In this document: positions 14,281 through 21,913 of the stretch, one piece after another
Layout of the letters: each line of letters opens with the position of its first letter
Position numbering within the stretch: position 1 is the first letter of the stretch
Assembly (NCBI GenBank): GCA_002373045.1
Contig: DFHU01000077.1
Span: 1 to 36,087 of the forward strand
From: Pseudoselenomonas ruminantium
GTDB taxonomy: Bacteria > Bacillota > Negativicutes > Selenomonadales > Selenomonadaceae
Direction of reading: 5' to 3'
DNA: 36,087 nucleotides
Position numbers and translations under genes: made by a program
The notes under the pieces: model-generated
Database searches by the model: none
The model's input: the letters and a program-made list of their open reading frames with translations, nothing else
What the model was told of the DNA's origin: nothing

Positions 14281-14313
14281 AAAAGCACCGGCAGTCCTTG
14301 ACCGTCGGTGCTT
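14281..14313. terminator. Terminator between integrase and late operon
   Basis: AAAGCACCGGC and GTCGGTGCTTT (one mismatch) with an 11-nt loop. It lies at the convergence of int (plus) and the lysis genes (minus). U-runs are short on both strands. Confidence 0.65.
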
Positions 14314-14321
14314 TCTGGTAT

Positions 14322-14405
14322 TTATTCATCTTTTTGATGGGAAGCTTCGAGTGCTGCCAGTTCTCTATCCCGTTCATCCTTGGGTTGTTGTACTGAGAGA
14401 TACAT
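14322..14405 (-). CDS. Short ORF after the endolysin, 27 aa
   Basis: MYLSVQQPKDERDRELAALE then a short acidic end, preceded by AGGGG 5 nt before the ATG. It has normal protein composition and a helical, charged character. It would be the last gene of the late operon. Its start overlaps the dyad at 14400-14421. No function known. Confidence 0.35.
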   Translation of the reverse strand: MYLSVQQPKDERDRELAALEASHQKDE

Positions 14406-14421
14406 AGCGTCCCCTATGTAT
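14400..14421. other. Dyad next to the integrase: candidate attP
   Basis: ATACATAG - CGTCCC - CTATGTAT, a perfect 8-bp inverted repeat in the short gap between int and the lysis genes. Large serine integrases act at an attP of about 50 bp with inverted symmetry lying beside int. It is the best such site seen in the two gaps flanking int, but the crossover dinucleotide cannot be fixed from this sequence alone. Confidence 0.35.
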
Positions 14422-14437
14422 GGTTAGATATATCATA

Positions 14438-15649
14438 TCAATACAGCCCAGCCCGGTCATTAATAACAAAGACACGAATCATCTCCAGTGTCAAATCCAG
14501 CTTATCCTTGCCGCCAATTCCACCCAACAAGCCTTTATCAATCATCTTCTGAATTGTGGGCCGTGCCCATTCCGGCACCTCGTTTACATTATTATATCGC
14601 ATCTCATCATCCTCCAACAACATTTTATTCGTTAACGCAAAGTCATCATAGTAATCTTGAGCATATTTTTCCCTAATGGATTGTACCGCCTCGCTCTGAT
14701 CAGCTGGTCGTTCAAAATCAAACAGAACAGTATTGCTTGCATCTTGAACGGAACCAGCATTAGCCAATTTCTCCAGAAGATATTGATTCATCTGCAATTC
14801 CTGCCATAAGAACTCTAACTGTATATCCAAATCGCCAACGGACTTCCCTTTAGCTCTGGCATATTCCAGCAACCCTGCCTTGCGGTTATAATATGTCCAC
14901 TGTGCCAGACCATAGCCCGCTCGATCATACACAAAGTTTTGATATTCTCCGCTATCCACAGCGCGAGTATACTCATCATCCGACATTCCCAGCTTACACT
15001 CGTAGTAGTTCTCCAGATTGGTGGAGCTAAGTCCACTCTCCGCATAGAGATTTCCCATAAGCCCTGCTGCAGCATAGTCATTTAGCCCTTTTCCCTTCAG
15101 AAAGCGCCATATCTTTTCCTCAGGCAACATTTTAGGTGCGCTTTCCTCCTGTTCTACAGCACCATATCTGTACCAGTTGGCCTTACCAGTTATTGTTCCA
15201 TCATCAAGCAATGTTTGCAAATTTGCACCTGGACAGTCTGTGGCCATAAGCTCTCCATGTCCCAGGACATGCTCTCTATCTATAGGAAAACCATAGTCGG
15301 CACTCAAATTGGCAATAAGCATCGCGCATTTCTCAATCTGCTCTGTCGTTGGCTTAGCCTGTGAAAAATCTCCAGACAAATGAATCCCTATCGTATGGTT
15401 GTTTTCCCCACATGCATGAGACCCCACAGCCCATTCCGGCCTGCCTCGTTCTATCGTGCCATCTTTCCGGATGACAAAGTGATAGCCTATACCGGCCCAG
15501 CCATTATTTAGGTGCCAGCCATGAATCTGTTCCGCGCTGGCATCAATGTCATTTCCACCCGTATGATGAAGGACAACCATATCTGTAGAATCACGCTTGT
15601 ACAGACTCCCAAAAGACAAGTTTGTTTCTTTTATATTGGCACGTTCCAT
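14438..15649 (-). CDS. Endolysin: amidase plus phage tail lysozyme domain, 403 aa
   Basis: An N-terminal amidase_2/PGRP domain (about 20-160) with VVLHHTGG (H28, H29), a GYHFVIRKDG core and the C-terminal zinc side HVLGHGELMATDCPG. Then a phage tail lysozyme-type domain (about 175-320; GLMGNLYAESGL, GYGLAQWT). A C-terminal segment (PEWARPTIQKMIDKGLLGG) resembles an SLH-like or wall-binding piece. It should cut both the peptide and glycan parts of the wall at lysis. AGGAGGGG lies 6-7 nt before the ATG at 15649. It directly follows the holin. Confidence 0.88.
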   Translation of the reverse strand: MERANIKETNLSFGSLYKRDSTDMVVLHHTGGNDIDASAEQIHGWHLNNGWAGIGYHFVIRKDGTIERGRPEWAVGSHACGENNHTIGIHLSGDFSQAKPTTEQIEKCAMLIANLSADYGFPIDREHVLGHGELMATDCPGANLQTLLDDGTITGKANWYRYGAVEQEESAPKMLPEEKIWRFLKGKGLNDYAAAGLMGNLYAESGLSSTNLENYYECKLGMSDDEYTRAVDSGEYQNFVYDRAGYGLAQWTYYNRKAGLLEYARAKGKSVGDLDIQLEFLWQELQMNQYLLEKLANAGSVQDASNTVLFDFERPADQSEAVQSIREKYAQDYYDDFALTNKMLLEDDEMRYNNVNEVPEWARPTIQKMIDKGLLGGIGGKDKLDLTLEMIRVFVINDRAGLY

Positions 15650-15650
15650 A

Positions 15651-16121
15651 CTATCCCCTCCTTGTTTTCTTCCCATTCAAAGATGAGCTGCCTTTTTCGC
15701 CAATGGTTCGATAAGCCATTTTTACAATATCGGGCACGGGAACACCAATCATTTCGGCATTCCGGACAATAGATATCCCTTCATTAGCTAAATAGCCATA
15801 GGTAACGGCAAGACAGACCACATTTGCGCCTAAGATGGCATCTGCCAAATGCCCAAGGGCTACAATCAGAAGGATTGTCACTTTCTTTGCCAAACCTTTA
15901 GCACCTTTCTCGTAGTCCACTGCCTCATTTGGGCTGACTGCTGCCGCTAAAACACCGGTCAAATAGTCTATCGCCATCGCAATAAGCAGGGCATTAAGCG
16001 CCTGCGTCCATTCGCCATATAAAACTGTAACCAAAGCACCAAACATCCCTGTTGTTCCTCCTACTGCAGCCTCTGTCCGATTTGGAACAAGTGACTTTAT
16101 CAATTCTGTTACCTCATTCAA
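15651..16121 (-). CDS. Holin, phage_holin_4/TcdE-like family, 156 aa
   Basis: Several membrane segments (GMFGALVTVLYG, ALLIAMAIDYLTGVLAAAV, VTILLIVALGHLADAIL, ANVVCLAVTYGYLANEG). The IDYLTGVLAA motif and the ANEGISIVRNAE segment are hallmarks of the toxin secretion/phage lysis holin family. It forms the membrane lesion that lets the endolysin out. It is followed at once by the endolysin, the normal lysis cassette order, and ends with a basic Lys/Arg tail. Confidence 0.9.
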   Translation of the reverse strand: MNEVTELIKSLVPNRTEAAVGGTTGMFGALVTVLYGEWTQALNALLIAMAIDYLTGVLAAAVSPNEAVDYEKGAKGLAKKVTILLIVALGHLADAILGANVVCLAVTYGYLANEGISIVRNAEMIGVPVPDIVKMAYRTIGEKGSSSLNGKKTRRG

Positions 16122-16133
16122 AATACTCGCCTC

Positions 16134-17807
16134 CTAATTTATATTTTGGCCCGGCTCTAATTTACTGGCTGGGATTCTCACTATTCTACGCATACGCCGA
16201 AGCCGCGTGTTAGCCATATGTCTATCTAGGTACTCATACTGGCCATCCTGACACATAAGCAATCTATCCCCAAAATCCGCCGCTAGTGTCTTTGGAGAAT
16301 TTGAAAACTTGTAACAACTGACATGAGGAAAAACCCAGTATGACAGCTCCGCACCACCGTGGACTAAACCATACCTCGTATCTAGCCAGCAATTCCCGTG
16401 GTACCTATAATCATCGATTACCCTATTGGAACCTTGCGTAATACTGAGAGCGCCGTAATAAGTAGAATCCTGTGATTTTAGTGTAGCGGAAAACCCGTCA
16501 GGCAGGGCCGTAGATAAATCATTTAACTCATATATGCTCGGAAAGCGTGTGACCCGCGAAACGGCATTGTAGAACGTTCTTGTCGTTATCCCGTTGAGCC
16601 CGCTCGCGAACCCCGCTTGCGTGGCGCCTGTTATGTCCTCGTCGTCCCTCGGTATCGCGTATCTTACATAATACGAATAGGAACCGCCGTGATTGGTAAA
16701 ATCGTTAAAATGCTCTTCGAATGGCACCCCTACCGGCCCGGCGCTCCCCGGACCGATAAAGGTACCGGCGTCCTCTGATACGTCGTAGGATACGACTTCA
16801 GGCTCCCACCCGGTCGTCGTGTAATATCCCCCTACCTCTTTATGATAATTCCTATGGACTACGGTGGCCCGGCCGGAGGAATCCAGTTTCACCGCGGCAA
16901 AAAGTCGTCCCACACTTTCCCAGTATTCTGTCGGGCCGCTGGGTTCTTCGTGTCCGGTCTGCTCCCCACTTAATGTAACTGTTTCATAACAGTAGACGAT
17001 ATCCGTTGCACCAATGAACGGTTCCCGGCTTATTATATCCCTGCTAAGAGTGGAGTATGTGTGGAATAACGGCCGCCCTACGGACTGCGGAACTGTATGA
17101 CAAATGCTTAATCCCTGCACCGAAACCCCTACCAACAATTCCCAATTCCCTTTTTCGTCTGTAAATCGATAGTACAGATACTGTGACGAAAACAGACCGC
17201 CGAATTTATAATTGTCCGTGCCGGCTATTTTCACAAAATCACTGACCACCGCGTTGACGAAAATATTGTCTTTAATTGCAATAGTTTCGGACCGGGTGCC
17301 GAGGCTATTTTCGATAAGAATCTCGCTATTGTTTGCGCTACAAATCTGTTCACCTTCCCGTACCGTTGCAATAGAATACCCAATCGGGGCTCCCTTATCG
17401 TTGGATAGAATTTCGGCGTCTATCACCGTCCGCTCCGGTGCTGATTTTTCAAGAAATAGACTGCGACCGTTATTTACTAAAAAAGAACTCGTTGTCATTG
17501 GCCCGATATGCTTAGGCTTTCGAATAGCGCGGTCCGTATAATATCCCTGATACCAGTTATCCGCCCCCCATGGCAATCCAATAAACGGAACGCCGGAAAA
17601 AGCGGCGGGTGGATTAACCTGCTCCCGTGGCGGCGTATGACCATAGGCCACCCGCCCATCTGTCCAAATCCGGTCCCCCGGTCTAACCTGCACATTTCCA
17701 ATCGTCCGTAGTACCCGGCCGCCCGCTGTGATGGTACCGAGGCCGACGCTTTCAACCGTGGCCGGGTAAAGATACCGGATTGCGTTTGGCACATTGATTT
17801 TAGACAC
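16134..17807 (-). CDS. Probable tail fibre/receptor-binding protein, 557 aa
   Basis: The last large structural gene before lysis. It starts with a short beta-rich domain (NVQVRPGDRIWTDGRVAYGH) that looks like a tail-attachment module. The remaining 450 residues are Gly/Ser/Thr/Tyr-rich and beta-stranded with no recognised enzyme motif. By position and composition it is a host-binding fibre or tip protein. The neighbouring tail-tip genes share its CpG-rich, Arg CGN-rich codon use, unlike the head genes. Confidence 0.6.
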   Translation of the reverse strand: MSKINVPNAIRYLYPATVESVGLGTITAGGRVLRTIGNVQVRPGDRIWTDGRVAYGHTPPREQVNPPAAFSGVPFIGLPWGADNWYQGYYTDRAIRKPKHIGPMTTSSFLVNNGRSLFLEKSAPERTVIDAEILSNDKGAPIGYSIATVREGEQICSANNSEILIENSLGTRSETIAIKDNIFVNAVVSDFVKIAGTDNYKFGGLFSSQYLYYRFTDEKGNWELLVGVSVQGLSICHTVPQSVGRPLFHTYSTLSRDIISREPFIGATDIVYCYETVTLSGEQTGHEEPSGPTEYWESVGRLFAAVKLDSSGRATVVHRNYHKEVGGYYTTTGWEPEVVSYDVSEDAGTFIGPGSAGPVGVPFEEHFNDFTNHGGSYSYYVRYAIPRDDEDITGATQAGFASGLNGITTRTFYNAVSRVTRFPSIYELNDLSTALPDGFSATLKSQDSTYYGALSITQGSNRVIDDYRYHGNCWLDTRYGLVHGGAELSYWVFPHVSCYKFSNSPKTLAADFGDRLLMCQDGQYEYLDRHMANTRLRRMRRIVRIPASKLEPGQNIN

Positions 17808-18033
17808 CGACGACCACCGCCATTCTACCGCCGTCCGGGATAAGGCACCATACGGAATCCCCGTCCGCGAAATAGATATCCACGGCCGCGGTGTATGGCA
17901 AAACGCGGTTTCCTATAACCACGTTTCCACCGCTGACAATACCGCGTTTTACTTTTTGATTTTGTGTTGTGACGTAGATAGCGCTTGTCACCATATTGCT
18001 GACCGCCTGTTTCATATTTCTTAAATCGACCAT
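17800..18033 (-). CDS. Small tail-tip-associated protein, 77 aa
   Basis: The ATG at 18033 shares a base with the stop of the upstream tail protein (TGATG), with GAGGTGG 6 nt before it. It has a hydrophobic start (NMKQAVSNMVTSAIYVTTQ) and ends overlapping the fibre gene by 8 nt. Its segment VIGNRVLPYTAAVDIYFADGD resembles the N-terminal domain of the downstream fibre protein, so the two may share an OB-like attachment fold. Function otherwise unknown. Confidence 0.5.
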   Translation of the reverse strand: MVDLRNMKQAVSNMVTSAIYVTTQNQKVKRGIVSGGNVVIGNRVLPYTAAVDIYFADGDSVWCLIPDGGRMAVVVGV

Positions 18034-21000
18034 CAATACCACCTCACAAATTCAAGAGTCTGCCGGTTTACAATAGTTTCCGTTCTTGTTGCGGTATTTG
18101 ACCGCAAAAAATAGGTGTTTCCATGCCAAATAATTCTGTCGTTGAAATCAACCAAATGCGAGCAATCATAGAGCTCCAACGTGACGGATTCCTCCGTCCT
18201 ACGGTCAAGCCATTTTATCTGTTCTGTGAGATAAGATAATTTATCGTACCCGTTTACCGGGAAGGACGTATCTAAAAGCGCATACGCATTCAGGCGCGTC
18301 CGCTGGCCAATTTGCTCTTTGTGAGCCGTATGGCCAGTAACTAAATAACGGTTCCCCTGTCCGTCGTAGACCGCCGGATAATAATTCCCGTATTCGTCAT
18401 GAGCACCACTCACAAAAGCCTCTGAATAGCCGCCTGTCGTCATCTGCTGGTACCGATACGGGGATATGCGGTCGTCGAAGTTTGTGGATGATACTGTGGT
18501 TCCCAAAACGCCATCTTCATCCGCAGAATAAACTTGCGACTGGCCATAACTAACAGGCTTATGATAAGTAGTTACTTCGTCCACACGCTGGTCCCCAATT
18601 ATTGTGACCGTTTTTTCTTCGGATAAGAACTTTTGCCCGCCGCCTAAATCCTCATACTTGTATGTAGTAATAACGCGCTCTTGGCCGCGGACAACTTCAG
18701 TTTCCTTTACAAGTCCATTATTATCGTGGATAGCGCCGCCACCGCCACCGGGCGGTTCGAGTTCTTCTTCCGGCGGCCACGGTGTTAAATCTTCAGAATA
18801 CCACGAGTTATAGAGGGGCTCAATTTCTGTATTATTATTCGGGTCGGATCCCCATGTCGTCCGGACCAGTTTTTTGGCAACCGTATGAACTGTCAGTTTT
18901 TTATCGTCCAGCGAAAATGTATTATTTTCGTGGCCACGCTGAACCGCGTAGATGGTATCCCCGCGCATATAACAATTAATCATTAAATGCGGCAAACGTG
19001 CTGTCCAGCCAAATAGTTCCTCAATCAACCCGCCGTAGTTGGTTCCGGACTTCACGTCCGTTGACATTGTTGAAATCCAATCATCAAATTGTACGGCCAC
19101 GGTCTTTCCGAGTGCTTGCGCGATAGCTGTTATGTGTGCACTTGCCGGAGCTGAGGGCATTTTGTTAATTTCCTCGTCTTGATGCTCCGCCTTGTAATTG
19201 TTATACGCCTCATTGTATTCGTAGGTCCACTCAAAAGCGTTTTCCGGGATTGTATAGGCCATCTGCTGATACAGTATTTCGTCGATGTCGCAAGTGCATT
19301 GACAGGACACAAGGGTTCCCCGTTTACTGGTCTGTTCTACACGGGCCATTAAATTGTAGTCCCACGCATGAAAATTAACAGCCTCCATAATCCCAATATC
19401 GCCAGCCATAACAAAGGACACGTTGTCGGTTAATTGCTGTTCTTGCAGACCGACAGTTATACTCTGCAAAAAATCTGAGTTTCCGTTTATGTTATGCGGC
19501 AATTGACGCCATACGTCACAGCTGAAATCCACGGTTCTTAATAACACACGTTGGGCGTCAACACTCACCTCCACGGGGACTTGAACGTTCCTTTCCGTGT
19601 CGTAGTCACCCACAACCGGTATCACTAACACACGCTGAGTGTCGCATCTAATTGTAACTGTATTTTGTGATTTTCTTTCAATGTCAACGCTCAAACGCTC
19701 ACTACGGAACAACGCCCTTTCCGCGTCAACGGTAGTATCCACCGAAGTAACAAGAACACGGGATAGGTCAAAACCTACATCCACCGGGATTCTCTGCGAT
19801 ATAATTTGTCGTACGATATCGAATGTTTGCGTACCGGACCGCAATAACACCCTCGCGGTATCGTTAAATAAACTCACAAGAACATTGACTGTTGCATCGT
19901 CATCAAACCACAAAGGTTCGTTTGAAATTACAACATTCGAGAAGAACGTCCCCGCCCCGCCCGACTGCAAAAAAAACGTTGAAAATGCAACGCCGTTGTT
20001 GACGCTGGTCCCCGTCAAAGAATAGATTAATTCACCGCCACCCGTATATACTTCTAAAACGCCATCAGACGCGTCGGATTTCATATGTAATAAAATGGTT
20101 TGTATTGAGTTCACCACGACTTTATTCGATAAATCTGCTTTTTTAGAGTCGCAGTTAAAGACTTCCATCGTGCCGTTGGTTAGCCCATTTACACCTGTAT
20201 CCGTACCCGTCGAATAATCATACGCTCGCCAACGGTTTGAACTCCCTAAATATACGTCAAATTTCACCCACAGCTCGTATGAATCCGGAATATCAAATAA
20301 CCGAATGCCGCGTGTTGTTTGGTAGAACGCCACACCTGTCTTGCTTTGAGTGGCTGGTAAATCAGTCAGCTGTACAGCCGTAGATGTGTTAATTAATAAC
20401 GATGTCTCACCGACATTTTCATACTTCCATCCGGAGCTACTGTGTATTTTACGAAGTGTGTCAACCCGCGTCGTAAGCACGTATGTCGAATAATACGACT
20501 GTGACGGAGGTGTGAAATTAGTAGTATATACCGCTAACCCGTCATACACTAAAAATTCATCGACAGAACCAACCATTTTTTGAGAGCCACCGTCATAAGC
20601 GCCGATAGTAAAGTAATAAGACTTTCTGTCGTATCGAGGGCAGTTTGAATAAAGCACCGCCTGCACGCCATTAACATACACTGCCAGCTTTTGGTCATTG
20701 TACTGGTAAACGATAGCGACATGAGCCAGATTTCCTACTCCTCCAATTTCCGTCGCGTCGTATTTACCCCCCGCCCCTGTTGGCGTGCTTCCTGAAGCTA
20801 TATACACACGTAATCTGTCTGAATAAGAAGTGCTTTTTTCGACGTAAACTAGTGACCTTCCATTGGATAGAGTGACGTCAACAACCGCCTGTCCATTTGA
20901 TGGTGACGAAATATTGCACCAGAATTCAATCGTGAAATCTTGCCCACCTAAATCTACAGCATTCGAATGTAAATAACTGTTCCCGTCCAGCTGTAAAGCG

Positions 21001-21140
21001 TGCCCGCTAACCGCATTAACACTAGACGTCGTTGGTGTTCCCGTTACCGTCCACGCGTTATTAACAACGGCGTCAGTCGCCGCCGATGCGTCAAAGTTTA
21101 GCCATGATTTCAAACGTTCATCGAAAATCAAATTCTCCAC
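18033..21140 (-). CDS. Large tail-tip protein with LamG-like domain and tail-hub-like C-terminus, 1035 aa
   Basis: The N-terminal 220 residues have the LamG/concanavalin-like jelly-roll pattern (GHALQLDGNSYLHS, FTIEFWCNISSP, VYVNG, VDEFLVYD), expected to bind glycans. A second beta-rich lectin-like part spans about 220-420. The middle has repeats of V(D/E)(T/A)-R-type strands (FDIVRQ, SVDIERK, VDAQRVL). The C-terminal 450 residues resemble a tail hub/endopeptidase-like baseplate protein (ISTMSTDVKSGTNYGGLIEE, VDFNDRIIWHGNTYFL). It probably joins the tail tube to the receptor-binding parts. Confidence 0.6.
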   Translation of the reverse strand: MENLIFDERLKSWLNFDASAATDAVVNNAWTVTGTPTTSSVNAVSGHALQLDGNSYLHSNAVDLGGQDFTIEFWCNISSPSNGQAVVDVTLSNGRSLVYVEKSTSYSDRLRVYIASGSTPTGAGGKYDATEIGGVGNLAHVAIVYQYNDQKLAVYVNGVQAVLYSNCPRYDRKSYYFTIGAYDGGSQKMVGSVDEFLVYDGLAVYTTNFTPPSQSYYSTYVLTTRVDTLRKIHSSSGWKYENVGETSLLINTSTAVQLTDLPATQSKTGVAFYQTTRGIRLFDIPDSYELWVKFDVYLGSSNRWRAYDYSTGTDTGVNGLTNGTMEVFNCDSKKADLSNKVVVNSIQTILLHMKSDASDGVLEVYTGGGELIYSLTGTSVNNGVAFSTFFLQSGGAGTFFSNVVISNEPLWFDDDATVNVLVSLFNDTARVLLRSGTQTFDIVRQIISQRIPVDVGFDLSRVLVTSVDTTVDAERALFRSERLSVDIERKSQNTVTIRCDTQRVLVIPVVGDYDTERNVQVPVEVSVDAQRVLLRTVDFSCDVWRQLPHNINGNSDFLQSITVGLQEQQLTDNVSFVMAGDIGIMEAVNFHAWDYNLMARVEQTSKRGTLVSCQCTCDIDEILYQQMAYTIPENAFEWTYEYNEAYNNYKAEHQDEEINKMPSAPASAHITAIAQALGKTVAVQFDDWISTMSTDVKSGTNYGGLIEELFGWTARLPHLMINCYMRGDTIYAVQRGHENNTFSLDDKKLTVHTVAKKLVRTTWGSDPNNNTEIEPLYNSWYSEDLTPWPPEEELEPPGGGGGAIHDNNGLVKETEVVRGQERVITTYKYEDLGGGQKFLSEEKTVTIIGDQRVDEVTTYHKPVSYGQSQVYSADEDGVLGTTVSSTNFDDRISPYRYQQMTTGGYSEAFVSGAHDEYGNYYPAVYDGQGNRYLVTGHTAHKEQIGQRTRLNAYALLDTSFPVNGYDKLSYLTEQIKWLDRRTEESVTLELYDCSHLVDFNDRIIWHGNTYFLRSNTATRTETIVNRQTLEFVRWY

Positions 21141-21169
21141 CCGCCTTCCCCTTGCTACGGGGTCTTAAA

Positions 21170-21565
21170 TCATGCTGTCGTAATAGTCGTTTGCACCTGC
21201 AACGAAACGCTCCGGTCCGTGGACGGAGTTTCTGTGTCTACACTAGACGCTTTCGCGTAAAAGACCGTATTGGCGTTCGTAATAGCGTTGCTGATTGTAA
21301 TGCTATCCGTGAATGTGCCGTTTTCCGTCAAACACAATTTCCAACGGTCATTCGTATCACCGACATCGGAAATGACGGTATCTCCTACAGTGGCATAGCC
21401 TGCTTCTGTTCTGACCGCCAGTTTTACCGTCTTACTTTCGTTGATAGTCGCGTTCAGCGAAACGGTTAATGGATTAGTGTATGTACCATCTGTTGAAATT
21501 GCCGTTCCGTCCGTACCGCCTGCCGTGGGATTGTTCTTATAAAGATTGATATATGCGTTTGCCAT
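21170..21565 (-). CDS. Small beta-rich tail protein, 131 aa
   Basis: GGAGGTG lies about 7 nt before the ATG at 21565. Thr/Ser/Asn-rich and beta-stranded throughout, with repeat-like spacing (GTYTNPLTVSLNATINES). No Cys and no membrane segment. It sits between the tape-measure-side protein and the large tail-tip protein and resembles an Ig-like or BppU-like decoration. Family not recognised. Confidence 0.5.
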   Translation of the reverse strand: MANAYINLYKNNPTAGGTDGTAISTDGTYTNPLTVSLNATINESKTVKLAVRTEAGYATVGDTVISDVGDTNDRWKLCLTENGTFTDSITISNAITNANTVFYAKASSVDTETPSTDRSVSLQVQTTITTA

Positions 21566-21567
21566 TT

Positions 21568-21903
21568 TCAGCACCTCCAAATTTCAAAATCCAGCATAAC
21601 ATAATCAGGGAACCGGGGTTCGTACTTATATGAGCGAATAACCATTCGACAATTCTGCCATACTTCCCCCGAATCATCCGTAAAAGTAACTCTTTGCCGT
21701 GCTCTCCACAATGCGAGAATCGAATTGAAATTTGTTTTGGAAAATAGGCAGGAGACCACAAAAGAGTCCCCGTTTTCTATGTGCCCATAGTCCTGAACCG
21801 TATTCCCGTTAATCAACGGGATTTTTTCAATACGATCATCTATATTGATGGTAAGACTTTCCGGAGAGCGATAGCTTTCGATATCATTTATTTTTATCTT
21901 CAT
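21568..21903 (-). CDS. Distal-tail-like small protein, 111 aa
   Basis: It follows the tape measure gene and has the look of a short Dit-like N-terminal domain: IDDRIEKIPLINGNTVQDYG, then a compact beta/alpha end with several Trp (ALWRARQRVTF, EVWQNC). Small proteins in this place link the tail tube to the tip. It ends 2 nt before the next start at 21565. The assignment is by position. Confidence 0.5.
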   Translation of the reverse strand: MKIKINDIESYRSPESLTINIDDRIEKIPLINGNTVQDYGHIENGDSFVVSCLFSKTNFNSILALWRARQRVTFTDDSGEVWQNCRMVIRSYKYEPRFPDYVMLDFEIWRC

Positions 21904-21913
21904 AGCTGCCCTC

